From Nesterenkonia cremea (GTDB taxonomy: Bacteria > Actinomycetota > Actinomycetes > Actinomycetales > Micrococcaceae): a stretch of DNA of 64,000 nucleotides. Below are positions 15,685 through 26,617 of this stretch, piece by piece. The first letter of the stretch is position 1, and each line of letters begins with the position of its first letter. A program made the translations under genes and the position numbers. Where the stretch lies: contig NZ_BMIS01000013.1 in assembly GCF_014642675.1 (NCBI RefSeq), positions 1 through 64,000 on the forward strand, in the 5' to 3' direction. The notes under the pieces are model-generated. The model was not told the origin of the DNA. It saw nothing but the letters and a program-made list of their open reading frames with translations, and did not search any database.

Positions 15685-16575
15685 TCAGCTCTTGCGGTTG
15701 TAGAGCACCATGGAGATCGGAGCGAAGATCACCACGAGAGCCACGCAGTAGATCATGACCGTGAAGACGCTGGTGACGTCGTAGACCCCGTCCATCAGCT
15801 CGCGGATGGCAGTGACCACCACGGAGACCGGGTTGTGGTCCACCACGTTCTGCAGCCAGTCCGGCATGGTCTCCGTGGGGACGAAGATGTTCGAGGCGAA
15901 GGTCAGCGGCATCATGATCGTCATGGACACACCCATCACCGCCTCCTCGGTGGGCAGCAGCAGGGAGATGGTGGTCCACACCCAGGAGAGGCAGAAGCTG
16001 AAGATCAGCAGCAGGAGGAATCCTGCGGCCGCTCCGCCCAGCCCGCCCTCGGGGCGGAAGCCCACCAGGAAGCCCACACCCAGGATGATCGCCCCGGCCA
16101 GGGCGTAGCGCACCTGGTCTCCCAGCAGCGCGCCCACCAGCTGCGCCGGCCGCCAGGTGGGCAGGGAGCGGAAACGATCGAAGATGCCCTTGGAGATGTC
16201 CTTGTTCAGGGTCATCCCGGTGTACATCGTGATCATGATCAGCGTCTGCACGAAGATTCCGGGGATGAAGAACTGGACGTATTCGCTGATGGCCACCCCA
16301 CCGGTCTGGCCGGTGCCGGAGACCACCGCACCCATCGCTCCGCCGAAGATGTAGGTGAACATCACCGTCATGATGATCGGGAAGATCGTCACGTCGAAGA
16401 GCTGGGTGGGGATGTGCTTGATCTTCAGCATCGCCCGCCAGCCGAAGGTGAGCGATGCGCTCACCGGATTGGACGGCGTCGGGCGCTCCTCCTCGCTCAG
16501 CAGGACGCCGAGCACCTTCTGGGATTCTGAGGCGGTGGAGCCGAGGCCCGCCTGCTGTGTGGTCTGGGCGCTCAT
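15685..16575 (-). CDS. ABC-2 type exporter permease (DrrB-like)
   Basis: 296 residues with about six membrane helices and the ABC-2 permease pattern ([20 protein letters not shown], then [17 protein letters not shown], and late [15 protein letters not shown]). Partners with the ATPase encoded upstream, whose stop overlaps this start (ATGA). DrrAB-type pairs expel hydrophobic drugs or lipids. The substrate is unknown. It is the first core-chromosome gene after the island. Confidence 0.9.
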   Translation of the reverse strand: MSAQTTQQAGLGSTASESQKVLGVLLSEEERPTPSNPVSASLTFGWRAMLKIKHIPTQLFDVTIFPIIMTVMFTYIFGGAMGAVVSGTGQTGGVAISEYVQFFIPGIFVQTLIMITMYTGMTLNKDISKGIFDRFRSLPTWRPAQLVGALLGDQVRYALAGAIILGVGFLVGFRPEGGLGGAAAGFLLLLIFSFCLSWVWTTISLLLPTEEAVMGVSMTIMMPLTFASNIFVPTETMPDWLQNVVDHNPVSVVVTAIRELMDGVYDVTSVFTVMIYCVALVVIFAPISMVLYNRKS

Positions 16576-17576
16576 GCGGAGGCCTCCTCGGTCTCGTAGT
16601 CGGCAGCCTCGTCCTGGGCCGCCTCATCCTCTGTGGGCTTGCCGGTCAGGGCGAGGAAGACCTCGTCCAGGCTCGGCTGACCCAGGGCAAAGGTCTCGAC
16701 GCCGATGCCGGCCTCCTCCAGGGCGGCCAGTCCGGCGGAGGCACCTTCGGCGGCACCCAGCCGGGCACTCAGTGCGGCGGTGTCCTTCTCGCGGGTGAAC
16801 TCGGTGTTCAGCGCAGTGCGCAGAACCTCGGCGGCCTCCTCGCGGTCGGCCGGGTTGATGACGCGCACCTTCAGCGCGCCGGAACCCACCTGGGCCTTGA
16901 GCTGGCCCGGTGTGCCCTCGGCGATGACCCGGCCGTGGTCGATCACGGCCAGGCGGTCGGCCAGCTGGTCGGCCTCCTCCAGGTACTGAGTGGTCAGCAG
17001 GATGGTGGTGCCGCCGTCCACCAGGGTCCGGATGATGTCCCAGACCTGGTTGCGGGAGCGCGGGTCGATGCCGGTGGTGGGCTCGTCCAGGAACATCAGC
17101 TCCGGTGTCACGATCAGCGACCCGGCGATGTCCAGGCGGCGGCGCATACCGCCGGAGAACTTCTTGACCTGGCGGTCGGCCGCCTCGGAGAGCCCGAAGG
17201 CCTCCAACAGATCCAGGCCGCGACGCCGGGCCGCCGCCTTGGAGAAGCCGAGCAGCCGGCCCAGCAGGATCAAGTTCTCGATGCCGGTCAGATCCTCATC
17301 CAGGGACGCGAACTGGCCGGTCAGCGCGATCTTCTCGCGGATGGTCTTGGGCTCGGCGAAGACGTCGTGGCCCAGCACTCGGGCCTCACCCGCATCCGGG
17401 CGCAGCAGGGTGGCGAGCATGCGGATCGCGGTGGTCTTGCCGGCACCGTTGGGGCCCAGCACACCGTAGATCCCGCCGCGCGGGATGGTCAGGTCGACGC
17501 CGTCCACCGCGACGTTGTCCCCGAAGGTCTTGACCAAGCCACGCGTCTCGATGGCAGGAGCAGGTGAAGGATTCAT
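16572..17576 (-). CDS. ABC exporter ATP-binding protein (DrrA-like)
   Basis: 334 residues. Walker [10 protein letters not shown], signature [15 protein letters not shown], Walker [13 protein letters not shown], plus a C-terminal DrrA-type extension ending in an acidic tail. The ATG at 17576 begins just before the usual N-terminus; the frame extends to 17711 but that part is not conserved-looking and overlaps the divergent promoter region. Energises export through the downstream permease, with which it overlaps by four bases. Confidence 0.93.
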   Translation of the reverse strand: MNPSPAPAIETRGLVKTFGDNVAVDGVDLTIPRGGIYGVLGPNGAGKTTAIRMLATLLRPDAGEARVLGHDVFAEPKTIREKIALTGQFASLDEDLTGIENLILLGRLLGFSKAAARRRGLDLLEAFGLSEAADRQVKKFSGGMRRRLDIAGSLIVTPELMFLDEPTTGIDPRSRNQVWDIIRTLVDGGTTILLTTQYLEEADQLADRLAVIDHGRVIAEGTPGQLKAQVGSGALKVRVINPADREEAAEVLRTALNTEFTREKDTAALSARLGAAEGASAGLAALEEAGIGVETFALGQPSLDEVFLALTGKPTEDEAAQDEAADYETEEASA

Positions 17577-17683
17577 GCTGTCAAGGATAATGCGCCTGCA
17601 ACACTTCTTCGCCCTCGGCTGAACAGAGTTCCCCGTTGAGTCATCTGGCTCTGCGATCTCAGCCCATCCATAGAGTGGCCGCC

Positions 17684-19327
17684 ATGGAACAGAACCCCAC
17701 CTCACCCGCATCTGAGAACGCCGAAAGCGCCTCTTCTCCGCAGCCTCGCAGCCGAGTCGACCGCCGCTCCTTCCTGCTGGGCGGACTGAGCGCAGCCGGC
17801 GTCGCCGCCCTGGGCGTGGGCGGATACGCCGCCGTCCGCAGCCGCAGCGAGGACCCGGCCGCCTACGCCGAGGAGTTCGCCGAAGGCCGGGCGGTGCTCT
17901 TCCGCAACGCCACCGTGGTCACCGGGGACGATGATCTGGGAACCCTCTACGAGACCGACGTCCTGGTGGACGACGGAGTCATCCAGGACGTGGGGCATGA
18001 GCTGTCCCGTCCTGACGACGCCGCCGTGATCGAGGCCGGCGGTGCGGTGCTGATGGCAGGGATGATCGACACCCACCGGCACATGTGGCAGTCCGTGCTG
18101 CGCGGCGTGGGCGGAGATTGGACCATCAGCAACTACTTCCAGTGGATCTACGAGGAGTGGGGCGAGCTGTGGCGCCCCGAGGACGTCTACGCCGGCAACT
18201 ACCTCTCCATGGTCGAGGCGATCGACTCCGGAGTGACCACCTCTCTGGACTGGTCCCATGGCCTGCGCTCCCCCGATCACGCCGATGCCGCAGTGGACGC
18301 CCTGGTGGCCTCCCGCGGACGAGCACGCCTGGCCTACGGGAACATCTTCGACCTTCCGCAGAACTGGGTCCCCGGCGGCGATGTCCAGCGGCTGCTGGAT
18401 GAACGCTTCCCCGCCGCCTTCGACTCCGTGGACGATCTGGTCACCATGCAGCTGGCCTGGGACGGCGGCGGCGAGGACCCAGAGTTCCCCGAGCGCCCGG
18501 CCTGGGAGTTCGCCCAGGAGCACGGTCTGCCGGTCACCCTGCACGCCGGGGTCTGGGGATATCCGCTGGACATCGCCATCCAGAACATCAGCGAGAACGG
18601 CTTCCTGCACCCCACCAACACCTACGTCCACGCCGCCTCCCTGCAGACCAGCACCTATGAGCTGATCGCTGAGTCCGGCGGAGACGTCTCCATCTCAGCG
18701 GAGTCCGAGCTCAACGCCGGTCAGGGCTACCCGCCCACCGGGCAGGTCCGCGAGCACGGCATTCCGATCTCGCTGTCCATGGACACCTCACTGTGGTGGA
18801 GCGGGGACATGTTCGCCGCGATGCGGGCCACGCTCAATGCCGACCGCGGACTGGACCACATGAATGCCCATGAACAGGACAGGACTGTGCTCAACAATGA
18901 GCTGCGCACCGCAGATGTGCTTCGCTACGCCACCCAGGGCGGCGCCGATGCCCTGGAGATGGGTTCGGACCTGGGATCCATAACCCCGGGGAAGGTGGCA
19001 GACCTGGTCCTGCTCCGGGCAGACACTGCCTCGATGCTCCCGGTGAACGATCCCACCCACCACATCGTCTTCCAAGCCGGCCGGGCCGAGGTGGATTCGG
19101 TGATGATCGGTGGGCGCATGATGAAGCATGCCGGACGCCTGATCCCGGCCGCCCTCGGCCTGGAGGAGGACGGCGACGACGATGCCGACGCGGTCCTGGA
19201 GCACGCCCGCAGCCTGGCCGAGGACTCACGGGACCACCTGCGGGAGCAGATCGGCGAGGAAGCCTGGGAGGGGGCGGTGAACCCGCCGGAGTATGAGACG
19301 GAGGAGGCCGATCACTCCATGGAGTGA
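17684..19327 (+). CDS. Tat-exported amidohydrolase (ATZ/TRZ-like)
   Basis: 547 residues. A twin-arginine signal [21 protein letters not shown] lies at about residues 29-49, after an N-terminal tail. The mature part is an amidohydrolase barrel: [10 protein letters not shown] (HxH metal site), [17 protein letters not shown] and the late Asp in SLSMDTS. The family hydrolyses or deaminates ring and chain C-N bonds, for example in guanine, cytosine or triazines. Secretion of such an enzyme is unusual. The ATG at 17684 was preferred to the upstream frame start at 17636. It is divergent from DrrA. The C-terminal 60 residues are very acidic. Confidence 0.85.
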   Translation: MEQNPTSPASENAESASSPQPRSRVDRRSFLLGGLSAAGVAALGVGGYAAVRSRSEDPAAYAEEFAEGRAVLFRNATVVTGDDDLGTLYETDVLVDDGVIQDVGHELSRPDDAAVIEAGGAVLMAGMIDTHRHMWQSVLRGVGGDWTISNYFQWIYEEWGELWRPEDVYAGNYLSMVEAIDSGVTTSLDWSHGLRSPDHADAAVDALVASRGRARLAYGNIFDLPQNWVPGGDVQRLLDERFPAAFDSVDDLVTMQLAWDGGGEDPEFPERPAWEFAQEHGLPVTLHAGVWGYPLDIAIQNISENGFLHPTNTYVHAASLQTSTYELIAESGGDVSISAESELNAGQGYPPTGQVREHGIPISLSMDTSLWWSGDMFAAMRATLNADRGLDHMNAHEQDRTVLNNELRTADVLRYATQGGADALEMGSDLGSITPGKVADLVLLRADTASMLPVNDPTHHIVFQAGRAEVDSVMIGGRMMKHAGRLIPAALGLEEDGDDDADAVLEHARSLAEDSRDHLREQIGEEAWEGAVNPPEYETEEADHSME

Positions 19328-19372
19328 CTGTCCCGGCCTGGCACACGCTGCGCCTGAGCAGCGCCGATGCGG

Positions 19373-20212
19373 CTATTTCGGGTCCAACCGAACGGACCCG
19401 TCCAGCCGGATGGTCTCCCCGTTGAGCATGGGATTCTCCAGGATCTGCAGCACGGTCCGGGCATAGTCCTCCGGCCTGCCCAGCCGCGCAGGGTGCAGAG
19501 TCTTGGCCCGCAGGGAATCCCGGGCGGCCTCCGGCAGACCGTCCATCATGGGGGTCTCGAAGAGCCCCGGGGCGATGGTCATCACCCGGATGCTGTGCCG
19601 GGCGAGCTCGCGGGCCGCCGGCAGGGTCAGCGAGGCCACCGCGCCCTTGGAGGCGGAGTAGGAGATCTGGCCGATCTGCCCGTCGAAGGCCGCCACAGAG
19701 GCCGTGTTGATCAGCACCCCGCGGTCGCCTCCCTCGCCGCCGAGGGGCTGGTTCTGGGTCATCGCCTCCGCCGCTGCGGTCATCAGGTTCACCGTGCCGC
19801 CGGTGTTCACCGCCAGGACCTTCATGAACTGTTCAGCAGGCAGCGCCCCTTCTCTGCCCAGCAGCTTGCCGGGAGTGGCGATGCCGGCGCAGCTGACGGC
19901 CGCGCGCAGCGGCGCCTGGGACTGGGCCTGCTCCACCGCACTGCGGAGGACCTGAGGGTCGGTGACGTCGCCGGGGTGGAAGGTGGCCCGCTCCCCCAAT
20001 GCGGCCACAGCCGCGGCACGGGGGGACTCGGGAACGGCTGCGCCACCGGAACCACCTGTGTCAGCTGAGCCGTCGCTGCCACCGGAGCCGCCGGCGTCGG
20101 GAAGGTCCACGACCACCACATGGGCGCCGGCCTCGATCAGGGCGGCCGCCGTGGCATGCCCCAGACCAGAGGCCCCTCCCGTGACGACGGCGCTGGCAGT
20201 GCTCAGATCCAT
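19373..20212 (-). CDS. SDR-family dehydrogenase (3-hydroxyacyl-CoA dehydrogenase type II-like)
   Basis: 279 residues. Cofactor loop VVTGGASGLGHATA at residues 8-21, catalytic YSASK, and the adjoining MTIAPGLFETPMM typical of the 17-beta-HSD10-like branch that oxidises short 3-hydroxyacyl-CoA. There is a Gly/Ser-rich insertion at about residues 43-62. The ATG at 20212 follows an AGGAGG site. It is divergent from an acyl-CoA dehydrogenase across a 160-base gap, which suggests joint control of a fatty- or branched-acyl-CoA oxidation step. Confidence 0.88.
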   Translation of the reverse strand: MDLSTASAVVTGGASGLGHATAAALIEAGAHVVVVDLPDAGGSGGSDGSADTGGSGGAAVPESPRAAAVAALGERATFHPGDVTDPQVLRSAVEQAQSQAPLRAAVSCAGIATPGKLLGREGALPAEQFMKVLAVNTGGTVNLMTAAAEAMTQNQPLGGEGGDRGVLINTASVAAFDGQIGQISYSASKGAVASLTLPAARELARHSIRVMTIAPGLFETPMMDGLPEAARDSLRAKTLHPARLGRPEDYARTVLQILENPMLNGETIRLDGSVRLDPK

Positions 20213-20372
20213 AAGCTGCTCCTCCTGATACGTGACTGACCTCACGTCAGACTATAGGGGCTGCGGCCTGCTTGACAGGGCAGTCTCGCGCTCATCCCTG
20301 ACCCCAAGCTTCTGTGATTCATGTCACTATAGACGCAGAGAACAGATCCGCGGCAGCAGGAGGCAGCCAGAT

Positions 20373-21653
20373 ATGACCACGCCGACCACACCGGGGTACT
20401 CCGCGACGCCGGGCCCTGCAACTGGGGACCGGGCAGCTGGAGACCGGGCAGCTTCAGACCGCTGGCTCCCAGACCAGGCGATCGCCGATCAGCTGCACAG
20501 CAGCGATGAGCACCCGGATCTGCTGGATCTCGCCCGACACCTCGACGAGGGCGAGCGCCGCCGACTGCAGGCCATCGAAGAGGTGGCCCAGCAGCGCATC
20601 CGCCCGAAATGCATCGAGCCGTGGAACCGTGAGGAGCTGCCGCGGAAGCTGATCGCCGAGCTGGGTCGGCTCGGCCTGGGTGAGATCTCCGTGGACGGCT
20701 CCTCCGCCCTGTTCCAAGGGCTGGCCCATGCCGCCCTGGCCCGTGCGGACCTCTCACTGTCCACACTGATCGGTATCCATAACGAACTGCTGGTGGGGCT
20801 GATCGACAGCCTGGGATCGCCGCAGCAGCGCGGGACCTGGCTGCCGGAGCTGCGGTCGCTGAGAACCCTGGGGGCCTTCTGCCTGACCGAGCCGGATCAC
20901 GGATCCGACATCGCCCGAGGGCTGGCCACCACTGCCACGCTGAAGGCAGGCCGATGGCATATCCGCGGGCAGAAGCGGTGGATCGGGATGGGTGCCGTGG
21001 CCGACCTCGCCCTGATCTGGGCGCGGGACACCTCCGATGACCAGATCAAGGGCTTCCTGGTGCCCACCGACGTGCCCGGCTACCGGGCCGAGGGCATCAC
21101 GCAGAAGACCGGGCTGCGGATCATGCAGAACGCCGAGATCCAGCTGGACCTCCACGTGCCGGAATCCTCGCAGTTGGCCGGTGCCACCAGTTTCTCCGCC
21201 GTCCATGCCGCCCTGCGGGACTCCCGTGCCTGGGTGGGCTGGCAGGCCGTGGGGGCGCAGCAGTCGCTCTTCGACATCGCTCGCAGCTATGCCGCCGGGC
21301 GCGACCAGTTCGGCCGGCCCATCGGCTCCTTCCAGCTGGTGCAGTCCGCCCTGGCCCAGGTGGCTGGGAACATGGGCGTCTCCACCGCGTTCATGGGCGA
21401 GGTGACCCGGCTCCAGGCCGAAGACCGGCTGACCATGCTGCGCGCCAGCCTGGCGAAGTCCACGCTGACCCGTCTGGCCCGAGAATCCGCCGCCGTCGCC
21501 CGGGAGATCCTGGGCGGCAACGGGATCCTCAGCAGCCATGAGATCGCCAAAGTGGCCGCAGACATAGAGGCCGTCCACGCCTATGAGGGCAGCTATGGCA
21601 TCAACCTGCTGATCGCCGGACGTGAGATCACCGGGATCTCAGCCTTCGGCTGA
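20373..21653 (+). CDS. acyl-CoA dehydrogenase
   Basis: 426 residues. The N-terminal 35 residues are a Thr/Pro/Asp-rich tail with the repeat GDRAAGDRAASDR. The body carries FCLTEPDHGSD (FAD/substrate site), GQKRWIGMGAVADL, RDQFGRPIGSFQLVQ, and the catalytic-Glu region with AYEGSYGINLLIAGREITG. The architecture resembles glutaryl-CoA/crotonase-type ACADs. Uses FAD to introduce the alpha,beta double bond. The ATG at 20373 has a CAGGAGG site. Its stop is three bases from the convergent ppc stop. Confidence 0.9.
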   Translation: MTTPTTPGYSATPGPATGDRAAGDRAASDRWLPDQAIADQLHSSDEHPDLLDLARHLDEGERRRLQAIEEVAQQRIRPKCIEPWNREELPRKLIAELGRLGLGEISVDGSSALFQGLAHAALARADLSLSTLIGIHNELLVGLIDSLGSPQQRGTWLPELRSLRTLGAFCLTEPDHGSDIARGLATTATLKAGRWHIRGQKRWIGMGAVADLALIWARDTSDDQIKGFLVPTDVPGYRAEGITQKTGLRIMQNAEIQLDLHVPESSQLAGATSFSAVHAALRDSRAWVGWQAVGAQQSLFDIARSYAAGRDQFGRPIGSFQLVQSALAQVAGNMGVSTAFMGEVTRLQAEDRLTMLRASLAKSTLTRLARESAAVAREILGGNGILSSHEIAKVAADIEAVHAYEGSYGINLLIAGREITGISAFG

Positions 21654-21655
21654 GC

Positions 21656-24352
21656 TCAGCCGGTGTTCTGCAGGCCGGCGGCAACACCCTTGAGCGAGAT
21701 GAGCAGGAGGTTGCGTGCGTCGTCGAGGGTCTTCTCCTCGGCCGTGTCACCGGAGCGCAGCGTGCGCAGGGCACGCAGCTGGATCAGTGAGAGCGCATCC
21801 ACATAGGGGTTGCGCAGCTGGACCGCACGGCCCAGCACACGGTGCTCCTCCAGCAGGCGCTGCTGGTCGGTGATGAGCAGAACCCACTTGGTGGTCACGT
21901 CCAGCTCCTCCAGCACCAGAGCCGAGAGATCCTCGCGGTCACCCAGGGCCAGGTAGCGCTCGGCGATGCGCCGGTCGGTCTTGGCCAGGGACATCTCGAT
22001 GTTATCGATCAGCGCGCGGAACAGCGGCCATTCGGCGTAGGCCGAGCGCAGCAGCTCCACATCATCGATGGACTCCAGCGCGGTGCCCAGGCCGTACCAG
22101 CCGGTCAGGTTGATCCGCGCCTGCCCCCAGGCGAAGTTCCACGGAATGGCGCGCAGATCCTCCAGGGACTCCACGGAGAGGCCACGCTTGGCCGGACGGG
22201 AGCCGATGACCAGCAGACCCACCTCGTCCTGCGGGGTGACCTGGGCGAACCACGGAGCGAAGCCGTCGGCGCCGACCAGACCGTGGAATCGCTCACGGGA
22301 GACCTCGTCCATAGTCTGAGCCAGATCGGCGAAGCGCCGGGCGGCCTCCGCATTGCGCTTCTCTGTGGAGGGGGCCGAGGCCATCAGCGTGGCCGCAACC
22401 ACCTGCTCGATGTGGCGCAGGGCGATCTCCGGGTTGCCGTAGCGGGCGGAGATGACTTCGCCCTGCTCGGTGACTTTGAAACGCAGGTCCACCGAATGCG
22501 GCGGCTGAGCCATGATGGCGCGGTTGGCCGGTCCGCCGCCGCGGCCCAGAGCACCGCCGCGGCCGTGGAACTGGGTCAAGGTGATGTCGTTCTCGATGGC
22601 CCAGGCGGCGATCTTCTCCTGCGCCTCATACAGGGCCAAGGTGGCGGCCACCGGGCCGACGTCCTTGGAGGAGTCGGAGTAGCCGAGCATGACCTCCATG
22701 CGGCGCCCGGTCTGCTCCAGACGGGCCTGCAGATGCGGGTTCTGCAGGATCTCATCCAGAATGCGCGGGGCGTTCTGCAGATCGTCGTAGGTCTCGAACA
22801 GCGGGATCACATCCAGCACCGGGACGTTCTCCGGTCCGCCGAGCGCCTTCTCCGCCAGGGTGTAGACATCGGCCAGGTTCTGCGCGGACTGGGTGAAGGA
22901 GACGATATAGCGGCGTGCGGCATCCATGCCGTAGCGCTGCTGGACCGAGGCGATGGCCCGGAAGGTCTCCAGGACCTCCTCCCCCGGCACGGCCATCTTC
23001 TTGCCGGAGGCCTCATAGCCCTGCGGGTCCTCCAGCCATTCCAAAGTCTGGCTGTGCACGGCCGAGTGCTGCCGAACCTCGAGCTCCGCCAAGTGGAAGC
23101 CGAAGGTCTCCACCTGCCAGATCAGCTCCTGCAGATCGCCGTAGGCAGCACGCTGGGCCCCTCCCTCGGACAGAGAGGTCTGGACGACCTTCAGATCATC
23201 GATGAGCTCCTGCGGGACGGAGTAGGCCAGGTCGGCGTCGCGCTGGCGGGTGGCCTCCACACGGCCGGCGATGGCGAGCATCACCTGGCGGTGCGGCTCG
23301 CCCGGGGAGTGCTCTGCCGCCGTCGTCGTCAGCTCTTCGGAGAGCTGCTTATAGCGGTTCCACAGCGTGGTCAGCTTCTCGTTCGGCGGGGTGTAACGCT
23401 CATCGAGGGTCAGCGAGAGTCCCACGTTGCGGGAGCGGGACTCCAGCTCGGAGAGCACGCGGTCGGCGGCCTGGGCCACGGCCTGACGGGTGATGGAGGC
23501 GGTGACGTTGGGGTTGCCGTCGCGGTCGCCGGCGATCCAGGATCCCAGGCGGATGAAGGCCGGAGCCTTGGGCGCGCCCGCGCCGCTGTCCTCGCCCTGC
23601 AGCCAGTCATCCATGCGGCGGTAGGCCTGGGTGAAGGTCTTGGAGAAGGAGTTGTCGAAGTGGCCCAGGGCGGTGCGCACCTCATCCAGCGGCGAGGGGC
23701 TGGAGACGCGCAGCTGGGCAGTGCGCCACATGTTGTCGATCTCTTCGAGCATCTCCCGGCGGTTCTTGGCCCGAGCACCGGTGCCCATCCGGGGGTCGTC
23801 CCGCTCGTCGAGCAGCTCGCCGATGCGCCGGACCGAGGCGGTGATGGCGTTGCGCCGCGCCTCGGTGGGGTGGGCGGTGAGCACCGGCTGGAACCGCAGC
23901 TCCTTGAGGCGGCGCTCGGCCTCGCGCTGACCGACCTCCTCAGAGAGGTGGGCGAGCGCCGAGGCGACCGAGTCGGACGGCTTCTGTTCGGTCAGCGGCA
24001 CCTCGCCGTCGCGGGAGCGCAGCGTGCGCACCCGGTGCTGCTCCTCAGCGAGGTTGGCCAGCAGGAAGTAGCAGGTGAAGGCGCGGGCGACTTCGCGGGC
24101 TCGGTAGGCGGAGAAGGAGTCGACCAGCTCCTCCGCTGCGGCCAGCGCGTCGCCGTCGGGATCATCCAGCGCCGAGATGGTCAGCTCGCGCAGCTTCTCC
24201 ACGTCCTGGAGCAGGCCCTCCGAGCCGTACTCGTTGAGCACCTGGCCCAGCAGCTCGCCGAGGAGCCCGACGTCGTGCCGCATCTCCTCAGGGATCTCGT
24301 GCATCGCAGCAGAGCGGGTGTGTGAGCCGGTGACGGCAGCTTCATGGGTCAT
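21656..24352 (-). CDS. ppc: phosphoenolpyruvate carboxylase
   Basis: 898 residues. Signature sequences include VLTAHPTEA with the catalytic His, the Arg-rich GDRDGNPNVT, LGYSDSSKDVG, and FHGRGGALGRGGGPANRAI. The C-terminus ends in QNTG as in nearly all PEPCs. It adds bicarbonate to phosphoenolpyruvate to give oxaloacetate, refilling the TCA cycle. I chose ATG 24352 since GGAGG precedes it by eight bases; ATG 24367 overlaps that site. It is a single gene between convergent acd and upstream dnaG. Confidence 0.98.
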   Translation of the reverse strand: MTHEAAVTGSHTRSAAMHEIPEEMRHDVGLLGELLGQVLNEYGSEGLLQDVEKLRELTISALDDPDGDALAAAEELVDSFSAYRAREVARAFTCYFLLANLAEEQHRVRTLRSRDGEVPLTEQKPSDSVASALAHLSEEVGQREAERRLKELRFQPVLTAHPTEARRNAITASVRRIGELLDERDDPRMGTGARAKNRREMLEEIDNMWRTAQLRVSSPSPLDEVRTALGHFDNSFSKTFTQAYRRMDDWLQGEDSGAGAPKAPAFIRLGSWIAGDRDGNPNVTASITRQAVAQAADRVLSELESRSRNVGLSLTLDERYTPPNEKLTTLWNRYKQLSEELTTTAAEHSPGEPHRQVMLAIAGRVEATRQRDADLAYSVPQELIDDLKVVQTSLSEGGAQRAAYGDLQELIWQVETFGFHLAELEVRQHSAVHSQTLEWLEDPQGYEASGKKMAVPGEEVLETFRAIASVQQRYGMDAARRYIVSFTQSAQNLADVYTLAEKALGGPENVPVLDVIPLFETYDDLQNAPRILDEILQNPHLQARLEQTGRRMEVMLGYSDSSKDVGPVAATLALYEAQEKIAAWAIENDITLTQFHGRGGALGRGGGPANRAIMAQPPHSVDLRFKVTEQGEVISARYGNPEIALRHIEQVVAATLMASAPSTEKRNAEAARRFADLAQTMDEVSRERFHGLVGADGFAPWFAQVTPQDEVGLLVIGSRPAKRGLSVESLEDLRAIPWNFAWGQARINLTGWYGLGTALESIDDVELLRSAYAEWPLFRALIDNIEMSLAKTDRRIAERYLALGDREDLSALVLEELDVTTKWVLLITDQQRLLEEHRVLGRAVQLRNPYVDALSLIQLRALRTLRSGDTAEEKTLDDARNLLLISLKGVAAGLQNTG

Positions 24353-24548
24353 GCGATTCTCCTCCACAGAACAAGATGCTCATGAGGCCCTCGCGTGACC
24401 CCATCGTCACGCCTTGTCGACCTCACAGACTACCAAGGTCCGCGCGGCAGCGAGTGATCCGCGTCATGGAAGACCGCTCTGTGGACACCGGGGCGGGTAT
24501 TCCGGGCGGCCCTGCGGCCGGTGCGGCGGGCGGTCATGCGGCCGGTGA

Positions 24549-26498
24549 TCACTCGTCTCCGCGCAGCGCCCGACGCCGGCTCTCCAGCTCCATCAGCTCG
24601 GCGTTCAGCGCGCGGTGCTCCTCCGGGTTCTCCGCCGGATTCATCCGCTGCAGGCGCCCGATGAGATTGGCCTTCTGATGGGTGATCTTCAGCTCCACCA
24701 GCCGGTTGAGGATGGACTGGCAGTAGTTCTCCAAGTCCTCCTCGGTACGGGTGGGCAACGTGGTGACCGCCAGCTCGGAGACCAGCGAACGGATGGGCTC
24801 AGGCACCTCGTCCCGGACGTTCTGCACCCAGTTCCGCGGGTCCGAGGCCTGGGCCGCGGCCACCCGGATGCCGTCGTGGATGGCCTGATGCGCCGGGGCG
24901 GTGAAGCGGACGGTGAAGATCTCCTCCCACTGCTCAGCGGTCAGCCGCGTGGGGTGCTGGAGGATGACCTCCAGCGCCTGGCGCTCCATCATGACCGCCG
25001 GGTCCCGGGTGTCGGGCCGTTGGAACTGCGGCATGGCGGGCATCCCCGGATCGGCCAGATCGCCGGGGGGCCCCTGACCGCCCGGGCCGGGCTGGAAGCC
25101 GCCCTGATCATGGGGCGGGGGATCCCCCTGGCGGCTGGGCCGGGAGTCGGGCTCGGAGCCGGGCTGGAGGCCGCGGCGTCGGGCGGATTCCACCGCACGG
25201 ACGACGTCGTCCATCTCCGCACCCAGCCAGCCGGCCAGCTCCCGGGTGTAGGCCGGGCGCAGAGCTGGGTCCTTGATGCCGCCGACGATGGGAGCGGTGG
25301 CGCGCAGCGCCTGGACCCGGCCTTCGATGGTGTTGAGGTCGAAGTCCTTGAGCTTGGCGCGGATGGCGAATTCGAACAGCGGCGTCTTGGAGCCGATCAG
25401 CTCCTTGACCGCTTCGTCCCCGCGGTGCTGGCGCACATCGCAGGGGTCCATACCCGCGGGGCCCACCGCGATGAAGGTCTTGGCGAGGAACATATGGTCC
25501 TCTTTGAAGGCTTTGAGGGCGGCCTGCTGACCGGCGTCGTCGCCGTCGAAGGTGAAGATCACCTCTCCCCCGCCGCCGTCGTCGGAGAGCAGGCGCCGGG
25601 CCACCTTCACGTGCCCCTCGCCGAAGGCGGTGCCGCAGGTGGCCACCGCGGTCTCCACCCCGGCCACATGGCAGGCCATGACGTCGGTGTAGCCCTCCAC
25701 CACCACCAGCTGGCGCTGCTTAGCGATGTTCCGCTTGGCGTGCTCGATCCCGTAGAGGACCTGGGACTTCTTATAGACCTGGGTCTCCGGGGAATTCAGG
25801 TACTTGGGGCCCTTGTCATCCTCGTAGAGGCGCCGGCCGCCGAAGCCCACGGTGTTGCCGGTCATATCTCGGATGGGCCACATGAGCCGGCCGCGGAAGC
25901 GGTCGTAGATGCCGCGGCTGCCCTCGGAGAACATGCCGGTCAGCTTGAGCTCGTCGTCGCGGAAGCCCTTGGTGCGCAGGTGCTTGAGCAGGTTGTCCCA
26001 GCCCTTGGGCGCGTAGCCGACGTCGAACTTCTCGGCATGCTCGCGGGTGAAGCCGCGGTCCTGGAGGAACTCACGGGCGGTCTGCGCCTCCGGGGAGAGC
26101 AGGGCGGAGCGGTAGAACTCATCGGCGATCTTATGGGCATCCAGCATGCGCTGACGCCGCCCGATCTCTTCCTTGTCCGGGCCCTTGCCGCCGTCCTCGT
26201 AGCGCAGTTCGATGCCGTACTTTCCGGCCAGGCGTTCCACCGTCTCCTGAAAGCTGGTGTGGTCCATGGCCATCAGAAAGGCGATGACGTCGCCGGACTC
26301 CCCGCAGCCGAAGCAGTGATAGGTGCCCACCTGCGGGCGGATGTGGAAGCTGGGGGTGCGCTCGTCGTGGAAGGGGCAGAGCCCCTTCCAGCTGCCGATG
26401 CCGGCGCCCTTGAGGGTGACGTACTGCTCGACGACTTCACGCAGATCCGCACGTTCGCGTACGGCGTCGATGTCTTCGCGCTTGATCAGTCCTGCCAC
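24549..26498 (-). CDS. dnaG: DNA primase
   Basis: 649 residues. A CHC2 zinc finger lies at the N-terminus (CPFHDERTPSF, then YHCFGCGESGDVI). The TOPRIM core follows with VVVEGYTDVMA and FTFDGDDAGQQAA. A Pro/Gly/Gln-rich linker at about residues 470-510 separates the C-terminal DnaB-binding domain. It makes RNA primers for replication. A 180-base gap separates it from ppc and it is divergent from the YbaK-like gene. Confidence 0.97.
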   Translation of the reverse strand: MAGLIKREDIDAVRERADLREVVEQYVTLKGAGIGSWKGLCPFHDERTPSFHIRPQVGTYHCFGCGESGDVIAFLMAMDHTSFQETVERLAGKYGIELRYEDGGKGPDKEEIGRRQRMLDAHKIADEFYRSALLSPEAQTAREFLQDRGFTREHAEKFDVGYAPKGWDNLLKHLRTKGFRDDELKLTGMFSEGSRGIYDRFRGRLMWPIRDMTGNTVGFGGRRLYEDDKGPKYLNSPETQVYKKSQVLYGIEHAKRNIAKQRQLVVVEGYTDVMACHVAGVETAVATCGTAFGEGHVKVARRLLSDDGGGGEVIFTFDGDDAGQQAALKAFKEDHMFLAKTFIAVGPAGMDPCDVRQHRGDEAVKELIGSKTPLFEFAIRAKLKDFDLNTIEGRVQALRATAPIVGGIKDPALRPAYTRELAGWLGAEMDDVVRAVESARRRGLQPGSEPDSRPSRQGDPPPHDQGGFQPGPGGQGPPGDLADPGMPAMPQFQRPDTRDPAVMMERQALEVILQHPTRLTAEQWEEIFTVRFTAPAHQAIHDGIRVAAAQASDPRNWVQNVRDEVPEPIRSLVSELAVTTLPTRTEEDLENYCQSILNRLVELKITHQKANLIGRLQRMNPAENPEEHRALNAELMELESRRRALRGDE

Positions 26499-26617
26499 AG
26501 GACAACTCTAGCCACTCTGGGCAAATCTGCGGTCAGATTCTCCACAGGTCCGCCCATCCGTCGGACCCGGCCGGCGCTCTGGGGAATCCCGGTGACCCCA
26601 TCCGGGTTGACCCGGAC

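Noticed and set aside
14952-15700. tRNA gene or attachment site at the island border
   Set aside because: I found no cloverleaf-like sequence or direct repeat that would mark a tRNA-targeted integration.
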